From the NCBI RefSeq assembly GCF_040219335.1, contig NZ_JAVJSQ010000012.1, positions 167,635-231,634 on the forward strand: a DNA stretch of 64,000 nt, in the 5' to 3' direction. Shown in pieces: positions 1 to 8,415 of the stretch; the first letter of the stretch is position 1, and the number at the start of each line of letters is the position of its first letter. This DNA comes from Gimesia sp. (GTDB lineage Bacteria; Planctomycetota; Planctomycetia; Planctomycetales; Planctomycetaceae). A program made the position numbers and the translations under genes. The notes below the pieces were generated by a model. It did not search any database and was not told the origin of the DNA. It saw only the letters and a list, made by a program, of their open reading frames with translations.

Positions 1-170
1 CCCATGATGTGAATGAATTGCGTGTCGAGTTTCCAGCCGCCATGCTGATTAAAACTTTCGGCTTCTACCAGCACGCCATTGGTGGGTTTCGTTTCGGCAC
101 GACCGATGGCGGGCAGCAATGTGATTGCTAAACCAGTAAGGACCAGAAGTGATTGAGGTAATAAGCGCAT
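1..170 (-). CDS. Secreted protein, N-terminal fragment (3' end outside window)
   Basis: The gene begins at the ATG ending at 170 and runs off the left edge, so only about 56 residues are visible. They show a signal peptide (MRLLPQ, then a hydrophobic stretch ending near AIGRAE) followed by a segment containing LVEAESFNQHGGW. An opening of the type 'EAE.F...GGW..D.QF....G' right after a signal peptide is one I associate with large secreted planctomycetal FAD-dependent oxidoreductases, but this rests on recall of the family and the visible part is too short to prove it. It should be read as a secreted protein of probable oxidoreductase type. Confidence 0.6.
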   Translation of the reverse strand, partial: MRLLPQSLLVLTGLAITLLPAIGRAETKPTNGVLVEAESFNQHGGWKLDTQFIHIM

Positions 171-330
171 ACTGCCTGACTCCTGTCGTAAATTCACTGA
201 GGGCATACTCAGAGCTATGTGAACGGACTAACTCCGTAAATTGATAGACCAAAGCAGATTATAAGTCCCAGACGGAATCAATTGCAAACCGACAGTATAG
301 CGAATTTAGGTGCCAGAATGTTACATAACC

Positions 331-1266
331 TTATTTATTAAGGGCGTGTTCTCCTAGAAACTGCAGGAGTTCTGCATCAGAAACAGCGCGGGGATCGCTG
401 AGTATTTTTCCGCTGAGTTCTACAGGAATTTGAGGACGTCGAAACTGAACATAGTCAAAACCCGCGACCAGATCGGGGCGCCCGTTCTTAATGACCTGTG
501 TATTTTGCTGTAATGGCTGTAAGCGGGAAGCGGTACTGTAATCGGTGTAGACAGTCAGTCCCACCTGTAGTTCTGCGGGCATGTCAGTTCGACGATACCG
601 CTGATGGATATTCCAGTTTCCATCAGGAGTCTTTTTCAGCAGTATGAAATCATCGCCGATCCGGGCAATCTGAATCTGAGCCATCGGTGTGCCTGCGTTC
701 GTAACAGCGAGTTTCGAGCGACTGTTGACGGTCGTCTTGACTTCGAACTGATAGCTTCCTGGACGATTGGCTGCACCTAAAGAAAGAAAGATGTAGTTTT
801 CCCCACCCGGTTTCCAGGTTTGCGGAGTGACCTGTCGCGGGGTCCGGATCATGAGTCCTGCCAGCGAATAATTGCTGCGCGGTGCACCATCTCCTCCCCG
901 CCGGGCGACGCGAATCTGAGATGTGACGACAAAGTCTCCCTTGATCTGTTTGTAGACCAGGATTCCCCGGTAATCCATATACCAGGTGCTACTGTAAGGC
1001 ATCATGACCATCCAGCCCTTACAGGTTTGCGAAATATCGAACCGTTCCAGTTGATCGGCGTTTGTCTGTTCGGTTTCAAAGATGCGCATCCAGTCTTTGA
1101 GTGTGGAAGGATCATCAAAGTCATCGCTGAGCGACTGCAGATCAGCTTTAGTGTTGTTTCGGGACTGGGCCCGAGTGTTGGCAATGAAATTCGTTACCAT
1201 CAGGAGGAGGATGAGCATCCAGTAAAGCGGGCGGGCATTTCCAGTTTGCGATTTTCGCATGTTCAT
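331..1266 (-). CDS. Secreted lectin/glucanase-fold (DUF1349-like) protein
   Basis: A 311-residue protein with a signal peptide: about 14 polar residues, a hydrophobic helix at roughly 15-30, and a likely cleavage after TRAQS. The mature part resembles concanavalin A-like (DUF1349-type) beta-sandwich domains. It starts with DDFDDPSTLKDW, then has aromatic-rich strands, a segment ending in AGLMIRTP and a late 'VGLTVYTD' strand, an arrangement typical of these domains. Such domains usually bind or process extracellular carbohydrate, but no catalytic residues can be assigned. The last 30 residues form a short helical tail. ATG at 1266 was chosen because a purine-rich AGAGAGA precedes it; an in-frame ATG two codons later is equally possible. 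It is monocistronic and divergent from the sigma factor gene. Confidence 0.7.
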   Translation of the reverse strand: MNMRKSQTGNARPLYWMLILLLMVTNFIANTRAQSRNNTKADLQSLSDDFDDPSTLKDWMRIFETEQTNADQLERFDISQTCKGWMVMMPYSSTWYMDYRGILVYKQIKGDFVVTSQIRVARRGGDGAPRSNYSLAGLMIRTPRQVTPQTWKPGGENYIFLSLGAANRPGSYQFEVKTTVNSRSKLAVTNAGTPMAQIQIARIGDDFILLKKTPDGNWNIHQRYRRTDMPAELQVGLTVYTDYSTASRLQPLQQNTQVIKNGRPDLVAGFDYVQFRRPQIPVELSGKILSDPRAVSDAELLQFLGEHALNK

Positions 1267-1422
1267 TCTCTCTAGCTAAGGGGACACGATATACCGACGC
1301 AGAAAACATCCCTTTGTTCTCGCTTTGTCGTTCAAGTCTCTGCAGGAGATTCGACAGCAAATATGAAGTTGCGACAAAATTTGTGAAAATACTTCTGTTT
1401 CACGGAAAAGCGGTCTAAGCTG

Positions 1423-1449
1423 TTGCACCGTCTCAGCATACGATATAAT
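1423..1449 (+). promoter_or_regulatory. Possible sigma70-type promoter of the sigma factor/kinase operon
   Basis: TTGCAC at 1423-1428 and a perfect TATAAT at 1444-1449 lie about 47 bases upstream of the sigma factor start. The 15-base spacer is shorter than the usual 17, so the -35 assignment is weak while the -10 is good. Nothing resembling an ECF autoregulatory promoter is obvious. Confidence 0.35.
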
Positions 1450-1495
1450 TCAGTGTCCCAGGACAGAGTTTCGTTTTTCAGGAAAACAGTCGCGA

Positions 1496-2113
1496 ATGTC
1501 TTTAATCGAAGAGACTGTCACACAGTGGATTGATCAGTTAAAAACGGGCGATGCGCGCGCTGCGCAACGGCTGTGGGAATCCTACTTTCTGGAAATGGTG
1601 GAAGTGGCCCGCAGAAAGCTGCAGGGGGCACCTCGCGCTGTAGCTGATGAAGAAGATGTCGCGCTCAGTGCTTTTAAAAGTTTTTGTCTGGGAGCGCAGA
1701 ATGGCCGCTTTTCACAAGTCACCGATCGAGAAAACCTGTGGCCGCTCCTGGTGGCAATTACCTCGCATAAGTCCGTTGACCTGATACGCCATGAGAATCG
1801 GAAAAAACGGGGAGGCAGTGGTTCCAGCGGCACTGAATCAGAACGCAACAAACAAAGTTCTCCCGTTGATTTTGAGCAGATTATTCAGAGTCAACCTTCC
1901 CCTGAATTCACTGTCCAACTGGCCGAGGAACTGGAACGCCTGCTCGATTTATTGGACAAAACCGGCGATTCGACATTAAGACAGGTTGCGTTAGCCAAAA
2001 TGGAAGGGGAAACTACAACTGAAATTGCCGAACAGCTGGGTTGTGCCCGTCGTACGATTGAACGGAAGCTTCAGCTGATTACCCGTCTTTGGCAAGAGGA
2101 TTGCAATTTGTGA
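1496..2113 (+). CDS. ECF-type RNA polymerase sigma factor (Sigma70_ECF family)
   Basis: A 205-residue sigma factor of the ECF type common in Planctomycetes. Region 2 spans roughly residues 8-100, with VADEEDVALSAFKSFC as the region 2.1/2.2 helix and TSHKSVDLIRHENRKKRGG as the region 2.3/2.4 helix. Region 4 spans roughly 140-205 and ends with a helix-turn-helix: LAKMEGETTTEIAEQLGC followed by the recognition helix ARRTIERKL. It directs RNA polymerase to alternative promoters. The kinase gene starts inside its stop codon, so the two are translationally coupled. ECF factors paired with Ser/Thr kinases are well known in this phylum, suggesting kinase-linked control in place of a classic anti-sigma factor. 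Confidence 0.92.
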   Translation: MSLIEETVTQWIDQLKTGDARAAQRLWESYFLEMVEVARRKLQGAPRAVADEEDVALSAFKSFCLGAQNGRFSQVTDRENLWPLLVAITSHKSVDLIRHENRKKRGGSGSSGTESERNKQSSPVDFEQIIQSQPSPEFTVQLAEELERLLDLLDKTGDSTLRQVALAKMEGETTTEIAEQLGCARRTIERKLQLITRLWQEDCNL

Positions 2114-4650
2114 AGTCGCGAAATGGAACAGATTTCGAACAGCTCCCTTCAGATCTGATGCTCAAAATCAATCAGTTGTGTGATCAGTTTGAAACAGAGC
2201 TCAGGCAGGGAGATCTACCGTCAATTACAGATTGGCTGGATCATGTTGCCGTCGAATATCGCGAAGTAATTCTAAAAGAACTGATACCGCTGGAAATCGA
2301 GCACCGGATTCAGACTGGTGACATTCCGCAGGTCAGCGACTATCTGCAGCCGTTTCCCCTGCTGGACCAGGACTGGTTATTGGAAACGATTGGAACGGCC
2401 AGAGCTGAACTGAAACCTGCAAAAGCGAACGATCTGTCATCAGGCTCTCAGGGAAATTCCATAGAGTCCTACAGGGAGCGGATTATTCAGTCCGGGGTCC
2501 TGGCAGCCTCTGAACTCACTGAAATTCTCGAAACGGCTGAATCACTTTCGTCTGCAGATGAAATGGCAGAGTTGCTGACCCAGTCCGGTCGACTTACGAC
2601 ATATCAGAGTCAGATGCTGCTCGAACCGGAATGCCGTCCGTTGCTGATTGGCGAATATTTGATCCAGGAACCGATCGGCTCAGGGGGCATGGGGACGGTT
2701 TATAAAGCCATTCATCGGCGGATGAAACGGCTTGTAGCCCTGAAAGTCATTCGCGCCGACCTGGATCAGAATCCGGAACGGCTGAAGCGATTCGAGCGAG
2801 AAGTGCAGACCGCCGCTCGCCTCTCTCATCCCCATATTGTAACCGCTTACGATGCCGGGGAATCACAGGGAATCCATTATCTGATCTGCGAATACATCGA
2901 TGGTGAAAGTCTTACTCAACTGGTACGGGATTCGGGACCACTTGATTTTGCAGACGCGTTGCATTGTCTGCAACAGATCGCGGAAGGCTTGGATTATGCC
3001 CATTCCCAGGGGGTGATTCATCGGGATATAAAGCCGGCGAATATTTTAGTCGATGATCAGGGAGACCTGAAAATCCTGGATATGGGGCTGGCCCGCCTGC
3101 AGGAATCATCAGCGGACATTCTCACCAACGGAGAGCAGACCGAACTCACCTCCAGCCAGATTTTCATGGGGACCATCGATTACATGGCCCCGGAACAGGC
3201 ACGGAATACCAGATTAGCCGACCATCGCTCTGATATTTACAGCCTGGGTTGCACATTCTATTTCCTGCTGACAGGGAAACCTGTCTACTCCGGGGAGACC
3301 ACAGTCGAGCGGATACTCGCTCACAAGGAACAGCCGATACCTCGTCTGTCGAGCGTCTGCAACCAGGTCCCAACTGACTTTGACACGATTTTTTCAAAGA
3401 TGCTGGCCAAGGAACCTGACGAACGGTATTCGGGCGTGAGCGATTTATTGCAGGATCTGCAAAATTTCAATCGCAGCTACGATGCAGAGCAGACAGCAAT
3501 GCACCGTGCTTCTGAGACTACTGATTTCCAGACAGAGGCAACGAATGCAGCAGAATTCTGGGCCAGTCAGACGACCAGGGAGCAGCCCGCGGTATCCGAT
3601 TATACGGTGATGGCTGGAACCACTGTGCAACACCAGGCCCCTCCTGCAGTCAGACGGCGTGGATTGATCTGGGGGGGCGCTGCGGTCGCAGCAGCGGTAC
3701 TGCTTATGTTCCTGTTCAGGAATCCGCAACGTCAGTTGACAGAAGATTCGACTGCTGGTGCTCTGGAGACGACTCCAGGTCAGTCCGGTCAACTCGATGC
3801 CGGAACAATACAGGCAGAGTATGCAAAGCAGGTTCAAATGCCTGCGAAGACCAGTGAGAGAATCTCTGATGGTCCTGAGCCGGTGATGCTCAACCTGACT
3901 TTAATTCCTCCCGGCGAGTTCGTCATGGGGACGGAAGAGACAGATCCCGTTGCCTATGACGCGCCAACACATCCTGTGAAACTGACACGCCCGTTTTATA
4001 TCGGGACGACTGAAGTGTCGAATCAGTTGTTCCAGAGTTTCGTTGATGAAACCAGCTATCGCACCGATGCAGAACGGGCTGGCGGGTACGGAATGACTGG
4101 TGGTAGCTGGAATCGGTCGGGAAATTATTACTGGAATAATCTCGGTGAGCTACCTGTGCAGAAAACTGCGCCGGCCGTCAATATCAGCTGGAATGATGCT
4201 GTCGCGTTTTGTGAATGGCTCACTCGAAAGACGGGGGCTATTTATCGGCTTCCCACTGAGGCGGAATGGGAGTATGCCTGCCGGGCTGGAACGCAATACC
4301 CCTGGTTTTTTGGAGATAGCCCCGAGGATATGGCACAGTATGCGTGGTTCCAGGGGAATGCCGAAGGCAAGGTATATCCTGCGAAACAGAAGCAGCCTAA
4401 CGCATTCGGACTCTATGACATCTATGGTAATGAGTGGGAATGGTGCCAGGACTTCTACGCCGCCGACTATTACCGTAACTCTCCCTCCGAAAACCCGACC
4501 GGTCCCGCAGAAGGCACCGAACGGGTACGTCGTGGGGGCGGCTTTCAACAGCCCGCCGGTCAAATGACTTCTTATATCCGCGGTCATGGACCACCAGAGA
4601 CACCTTCGCGCGGTGCATTCAGAGTGGTCCGGGAAATACCCGTTGACTAA
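2110..4650 (+). CDS. Membrane Ser/Thr protein kinase with periplasmic SUMF1/FGE-like domain
   Basis: An 846-residue Hanks-type kinase. The chosen start is the GTG at 2110, which overlaps the sigma factor stop (GTGA) and follows AAGAGGA; a TTG at 2089 would add seven residues. The N-terminal 180 residues are helical. The kinase domain spans about 183-455, with glycine loop GSGGMGTVY, catalytic Lys212 (VALKV), HRDIKPAN at 304-311, DMG in place of DFG at about 324, and APEQ. A single transmembrane helix lies at about 518-537. The C-terminal 250 residues form a formylglycine-generating-enzyme/sulfatase-modifying-factor fold (PPGEFVMGT, LPTEAEWEYACRAG, GNEWEWCQD, GAFRVV). The C-terminal segment lacks the cysteine motif of true FGE, so this is more likely an extracytoplasmic sensing or binding domain. 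Signalling to the coupled sigma factor is inferred. Confidence 0.92.
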   Translation: MKSRNGTDFEQLPSDLMLKINQLCDQFETELRQGDLPSITDWLDHVAVEYREVILKELIPLEIEHRIQTGDIPQVSDYLQPFPLLDQDWLLETIGTARAELKPAKANDLSSGSQGNSIESYRERIIQSGVLAASELTEILETAESLSSADEMAELLTQSGRLTTYQSQMLLEPECRPLLIGEYLIQEPIGSGGMGTVYKAIHRRMKRLVALKVIRADLDQNPERLKRFEREVQTAARLSHPHIVTAYDAGESQGIHYLICEYIDGESLTQLVRDSGPLDFADALHCLQQIAEGLDYAHSQGVIHRDIKPANILVDDQGDLKILDMGLARLQESSADILTNGEQTELTSSQIFMGTIDYMAPEQARNTRLADHRSDIYSLGCTFYFLLTGKPVYSGETTVERILAHKEQPIPRLSSVCNQVPTDFDTIFSKMLAKEPDERYSGVSDLLQDLQNFNRSYDAEQTAMHRASETTDFQTEATNAAEFWASQTTREQPAVSDYTVMAGTTVQHQAPPAVRRRGLIWGGAAVAAAVLLMFLFRNPQRQLTEDSTAGALETTPGQSGQLDAGTIQAEYAKQVQMPAKTSERISDGPEPVMLNLTLIPPGEFVMGTEETDPVAYDAPTHPVKLTRPFYIGTTEVSNQLFQSFVDETSYRTDAERAGGYGMTGGSWNRSGNYYWNNLGELPVQKTAPAVNISWNDAVAFCEWLTRKTGAIYRLPTEAEWEYACRAGTQYPWFFGDSPEDMAQYAWFQGNAEGKVYPAKQKQPNAFGLYDIYGNEWEWCQDFYAADYYRNSPSENPTGPAEGTERVRRGGGFQQPAGQMTSYIRGHGPPETPSRGAFRVVREIPVD

Positions 4651-4659
4651 AGGTTTTAA

Positions 4660-6027
4660 CTAGCGTGTTTCCGTCGGTTCAACAAAACCTTCCACGGGAC
4701 GCTCCCGATAGATCCGCTCGCGGAAGTTCCCCAGGAAACGCCAGAGCTTCGGCTGGGACAGGTTCACCTCTGCCATCACCAGTGTCCCCCAGTCTTTGCC
4801 GATCGAAAGCATCTTGCCTTCCTTGTTGATGATCGTTGTTTTCATCCAGTCTCGGTCGGGATCTGTATAGGTGCTGGTGACGAGAAAGACCTGATTTTCG
4901 ATGGCACGTGCCTTGGCGAGTGTCGGGTTCCCGCCCCAGATCGGCATGGCAATGACTTCAGCCCCATTGTTGGCCAGGTTTCGGGCCACTTCAGGAAAAT
5001 GAACATCCCAGCAGATCATCATTCCCAGTTTCCCGAAGCGGGTGTCAAAGACTGGATATTCTTTCCCCGGCGAGATACCGTGCTCAATTTCTTCACGGGG
5101 AAGACAGACTTTCCGATATTTACCCACCAGCTTCCCATCAGGGCCGATCAAAGCTGCTGTGTTATAAACGAGGTCTCCCGATTGTTCCAGCAGGCCTGCC
5201 ACAATATACAGATTAAATTCCTTCGCGAGTTTGCCGAAATATTCGGTTGAAGGGCCGGGGACCGGTTCAGCCACATCTGCGTAATCCAGGCCTGTGCCGC
5301 ACATGGTGAGACACTCCGGAAGACAGATCAGGTCAGCCTGTTTCTTACCTGCTTCTGCGATCAGCGGAGCGAACTGTTGGCAGTTCTCCATCGCTGACTT
5401 TCCATTGCGAGGACGCAAATGAGCGGATGCCAGTCGGATGATTCGCTGCGCGGGAGCAGCTTCAGGATTCAATTCCGGCAGACTCCACAGAACGCGTCCC
5501 TGACCGGCCCAGCGGAGATGTAGTTCTACTTTGGCTTGCGTCGCCTCTGTCGGGACCGGATACACGTCGGTTACTTCGGTCCAGCCTGCTTTGTTTGTAT
5601 TTCCATCTGCGGGGAAAACGGGTCTCACTCTGTCATCGGCCCCCTGGACGCGCGAAGGAATCAACTTCCCTTTTTCATCGAGCCATGTGATTTTGACGAC
5701 TGCATTGCGGCGCGGAACAGCGAGTCCTTCGGTTTTTCTCCAGACATGAAAGCGATATCCCTGTCCTCCTTTGACCGGGAATGTTTTTACCCACGCTCCA
5801 TGCGATTCTGTCTGGTCGGGAGCAGCAGAGATTGCCAGCACCCCTTTACCATCGAAGGAACCCTGGGGGAGATAGCTGAACTCCGGCTTGACCGGTTCGC
5901 GCATCGCCATCTGTTGCCAGCCCTCAGGCAAGGGCTCACCCGCTGATATTGAAGTGTTCTGTAGCAATAGAGTCAGCAGAATTCCTAACAGTAAGGAGAT
6001 AGACGGTGACTTAAGGGAAGAATTCAT
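4660..6027 (-). CDS. Secreted carbon-nitrogen hydrolase (nitrilase superfamily)
   Basis: A 455-residue protein with a signal peptide (hydrophobic segment at about 10-29). Residues 31-190 form a beta-rich carbohydrate-binding-like domain. Residues 195-455 are a nitrilase-superfamily amidohydrolase with the full catalytic triad: Glu238 in CLPECL, Lys306 in GKYRKVCLP and Cys339 in MMICWDVHFPE. The enzyme hydrolyses a non-peptide C-N bond by a thiol mechanism; the substrate cannot be told from sequence. Export plus an N-terminal beta domain suggests action on an extracellular amide or a carbohydrate-associated substrate. The start follows AAAGG at a good distance. It lies 17 bases downstream of the glpD-like gene on the same strand, so co-transcription is likely. 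It converges with the kinase gene, leaving only nine bases between the stops. Confidence 0.9.
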   Translation of the reverse strand: MNSSLKSPSISLLLGILLTLLLQNTSISAGEPLPEGWQQMAMREPVKPEFSYLPQGSFDGKGVLAISAAPDQTESHGAWVKTFPVKGGQGYRFHVWRKTEGLAVPRRNAVVKITWLDEKGKLIPSRVQGADDRVRPVFPADGNTNKAGWTEVTDVYPVPTEATQAKVELHLRWAGQGRVLWSLPELNPEAAPAQRIIRLASAHLRPRNGKSAMENCQQFAPLIAEAGKKQADLICLPECLTMCGTGLDYADVAEPVPGPSTEYFGKLAKEFNLYIVAGLLEQSGDLVYNTAALIGPDGKLVGKYRKVCLPREEIEHGISPGKEYPVFDTRFGKLGMMICWDVHFPEVARNLANNGAEVIAMPIWGGNPTLAKARAIENQVFLVTSTYTDPDRDWMKTTIINKEGKMLSIGKDWGTLVMAEVNLSQPKLWRFLGNFRERIYRERPVEGFVEPTETR

Positions 6028-6044
6028 GAGAAGACCTTTCGGTT

Positions 6045-7748
6045 TTACGTTGTAACAACCGCTTTACCGTAAAATTGATCAAGGTGCGTTTTGTAAGATT
6101 GTATCAGATCAGGAGCCTGCTCAGGTAACACTTTACCGGCTGCAACAAGGCATTCTGCGAGATCCTCTAACGTCTCTTCCTTGAGTATTTCGGAGAAGAT
6201 CAGCATTAAACGACGTTCGACAAGGTCACCTAGAGTTTCTGCCCACTCATGCTCAATGGTCCAGGCAACATACTGGCGTGGCAGTGAAGTCCCCCGGATC
6301 AGTTCCGGAGAAAACTCGGGCAGAGAATCGAGAATCTCCTCCAGATAGGTTCCCTGCAGCGTCCAGAGAGCTTGAATGCTTTCCCTCGGGAGCGAGTATT
6401 TTTCCGCAAGCCGATCCAGCTCCGCGTTGAAAATGGCTTCTGTCTGCGGGTAGCCTTCTGCACCGGGAACCAGGCGGGTTTTGGATTGTGAGATATAACT
6501 TTTTCCCAGTTTTCGCAGAATCCGATCGGAAATTTTTTCGGCAAAGGCCCGCCAGGAGGTCAGTTTGCCCCCGACCAGTGTGACAATCCAGCCGAAGGGG
6601 CCTTCATAATCTTTCAGCGAATGATCGCGGGAGATCGAAGCGGCTTTCCCCTGTGGCTGATAAGGCAGAGGACGAACACCACTGTAATGCAGGTTGATGT
6701 CCTCAAGGGTGAGTTCAACCTGGGGGAAAACCATGTTGACCATGTCAACCAGGTATTTCAGTTCCTCCGGACTCGCGGTGACATCCAGCGGATTACCTTC
6801 CACGCGGACATCGGTCGTGCCGATCAAGGTGGATTCACCAAAGGGGAGAATGAAAACCAGTCGACCATCGCTGGCTTCGGAATAGACGGCTTGTGTGCCC
6901 AGCGCCTCACGCAGCCCAGCGTGAAACGAAATAATGTGGCTGCCCTTGGTTCCCCCCATCAGACGGGGGGACGGTACATCAATCTGTTCCAGCGTCAGAT
7001 CACCACAGGCACCCGAAGCGTTGACGATAACGGTCGGAACAAATTCACGCTCAGGTTGTCCGTCCGCGTTCAGATTGCGAATCACCGCAGTCCGCTCTTT
7101 CAGCCTGACCTGGTGGTAGGTCAGCAGTTCGAATTCGATGCCTTTCTCACGGGCAATACGCTGGCAATCATGCAGCAGCGCGACGACGAAGCGTTCGGGA
7201 AATCGCATTTGAGCATCAGAATAGCAGGCCATCCAGCGGAATTTGGACGCATTGATTTGAGGAAGTCCCGTTTCCCCGACATTATGAACGGAATGACGGG
7301 GGAGATTTCCCTTTGATGCGAACCAGTCGTAGAGTGTCAGTCCGATGTTGACCAGGTACAGTCCGCGTTCTGAAGAGAAATTCAAATGCGAGGTCAGCCA
7401 GGGAACACCCGGCACACGGAAACCACTCAGGAACCGCAGCCCGGAAGAGGGGATTCCCGATGCCCGATGAGCCAGGGGAATTGCAAAACGCAGGGGCTTA
7501 ACCAGGTGGGGAGCCAGGTTAAGCAGGATGCCCCGTTCGTGAACCGATTCGCTTACGAGTGAAAAATCGCCGTATTCCAGATACCTGAGACCACCATGAA
7601 TCAAGCGGGATGATTTCGACGTCGCCCCCTGTGAGAGGTCTCCCTGATCGACGATCGTCACCGGCATATCGTTGAGTAGCAGTTCCCTGGCGATCGCAAC
7701 GCCATTGATGCCGGCACCGAGGATGAGTGCCCGCTCTGATTGATTCAT
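6045..7748 (-). CDS. glpD: FAD-dependent glycerol-3-phosphate dehydrogenase
   Basis: A 567-residue aerobic-type glycerol-3-phosphate dehydrogenase, which oxidises glycerol 3-phosphate to dihydroxyacetone phosphate at the membrane. It opens with the FAD Rossmann motif ILGAGINGVA (glycines 11, 13, 16), followed by the family signatures SSRLIHGGLRYLE and, later, GTKGSHII. The C-terminal 130 residues, after the LVPGAEGYP linker, match the DAO C-terminal helical domain. Length is normal. AGGAAC precedes the start. No glycerol kinase or facilitator gene is adjacent; the gene sits 22 bases after a GNAT gene and upstream of the nitrilase-like gene, so any operon is of mixed function. Confidence 0.93.
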   Translation of the reverse strand: MNQSERALILGAGINGVAIARELLLNDMPVTIVDQGDLSQGATSKSSRLIHGGLRYLEYGDFSLVSESVHERGILLNLAPHLVKPLRFAIPLAHRASGIPSSGLRFLSGFRVPGVPWLTSHLNFSSERGLYLVNIGLTLYDWFASKGNLPRHSVHNVGETGLPQINASKFRWMACYSDAQMRFPERFVVALLHDCQRIAREKGIEFELLTYHQVRLKERTAVIRNLNADGQPEREFVPTVIVNASGACGDLTLEQIDVPSPRLMGGTKGSHIISFHAGLREALGTQAVYSEASDGRLVFILPFGESTLIGTTDVRVEGNPLDVTASPEELKYLVDMVNMVFPQVELTLEDINLHYSGVRPLPYQPQGKAASISRDHSLKDYEGPFGWIVTLVGGKLTSWRAFAEKISDRILRKLGKSYISQSKTRLVPGAEGYPQTEAIFNAELDRLAEKYSLPRESIQALWTLQGTYLEEILDSLPEFSPELIRGTSLPRQYVAWTIEHEWAETLGDLVERRLMLIFSEILKEETLEDLAECLVAAGKVLPEQAPDLIQSYKTHLDQFYGKAVVTT

Positions 7749-7770
7749 TGAGGTTGTTCCTGCCTGAAGT

Positions 7771-8229
7771 TTAAGTGGTCGGTTGGAATTCCATGATCAG
7801 ACGATGCTCATGCGGGCGATAGTAGCCCTCCACCCGGGTCCGGACATTGAATCCGAAGCTTTCGTAGAGTTTGACTGCGGGGGTGTTTTCCGGATTCACG
7901 GTCAGCAGTACAACGTCTTGTGCGTCTTGCAGTGCCTGCAGCATCAGGGCCGAGCCGATTCCCTTACCGCGATAATCAGGGTGGACCATGATTTTATGAA
8001 GAAAAATTTCACTGGTATTCGTGGGGAACATCAAGAGCGCTCCTGTCACGAGTTCCCTTTGATCTGATTGCGACTCCACGGCAATCAGAACCGTTGCATA
8101 CTCACACCAGAGCCGCCAGGCATGCTCACCATCGGGAATGTAGGTGTCCGGCTCTTCGGGCCAGGCGATACGATCCAGGGCTGCTACATCCAGAAAATGA
8201 CCCGGTTGAGCCAGTTTAATCTTATACAA
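7771..8229 (-). CDS. GNAT-family N-acetyltransferase
   Basis: A 152-residue single-domain GNAT protein. The acetyl-CoA pyrophosphate-binding motif A is clear: MVHPDYRGKGIGSALM at about residues 81-96, preceded by strand beta4 (TGALLMFP). It is followed by LLTVNPENTPAVKLYESFGF, the usual beta5/alpha4 motif placing the conserved Tyr and Phe. Upstream residues 20-45 (WPEEPDTYIPDGEHAWRLW) would form the acceptor-binding region. The acceptor is unknown; small-molecule amines or a protein N-terminus are both possible. It is the first gene of the minus-strand run leading into glpD. Confidence 0.88.
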   Translation of the reverse strand: MYKIKLAQPGHFLDVAALDRIAWPEEPDTYIPDGEHAWRLWCEYATVLIAVESQSDQRELVTGALLMFPTNTSEIFLHKIMVHPDYRGKGIGSALMLQALQDAQDVVLLTVNPENTPAVKLYESFGFNVRTRVEGYYRPHEHRLIMEFQPTT

Positions 8230-8415
8230 TCCAAAAGCCTTTCATTGTCGCTTTTCATCAGAGAATCCGGGGCTGAGTTACTGAGTCCTATTGTACGATC
8301 TCATCTGAACTGTTTCGATCTTGATTGAATAGAATTCGGCGTTCCGGTAAAAGATTAAGTGGCTTTTGAATCCATCTTGAAACTATTCCACTGATAACAT
8401 CTGCTCGTTGATCAC

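Noticed and set aside
2110..4650. Kinase C-terminal domain as an active formylglycine-generating enzyme for the nearby sulfatase
   Set aside because: The cysteine motif of true FGE is not present near the C-terminus, and the kinase-linked SUMF fold is commonly non-catalytic.
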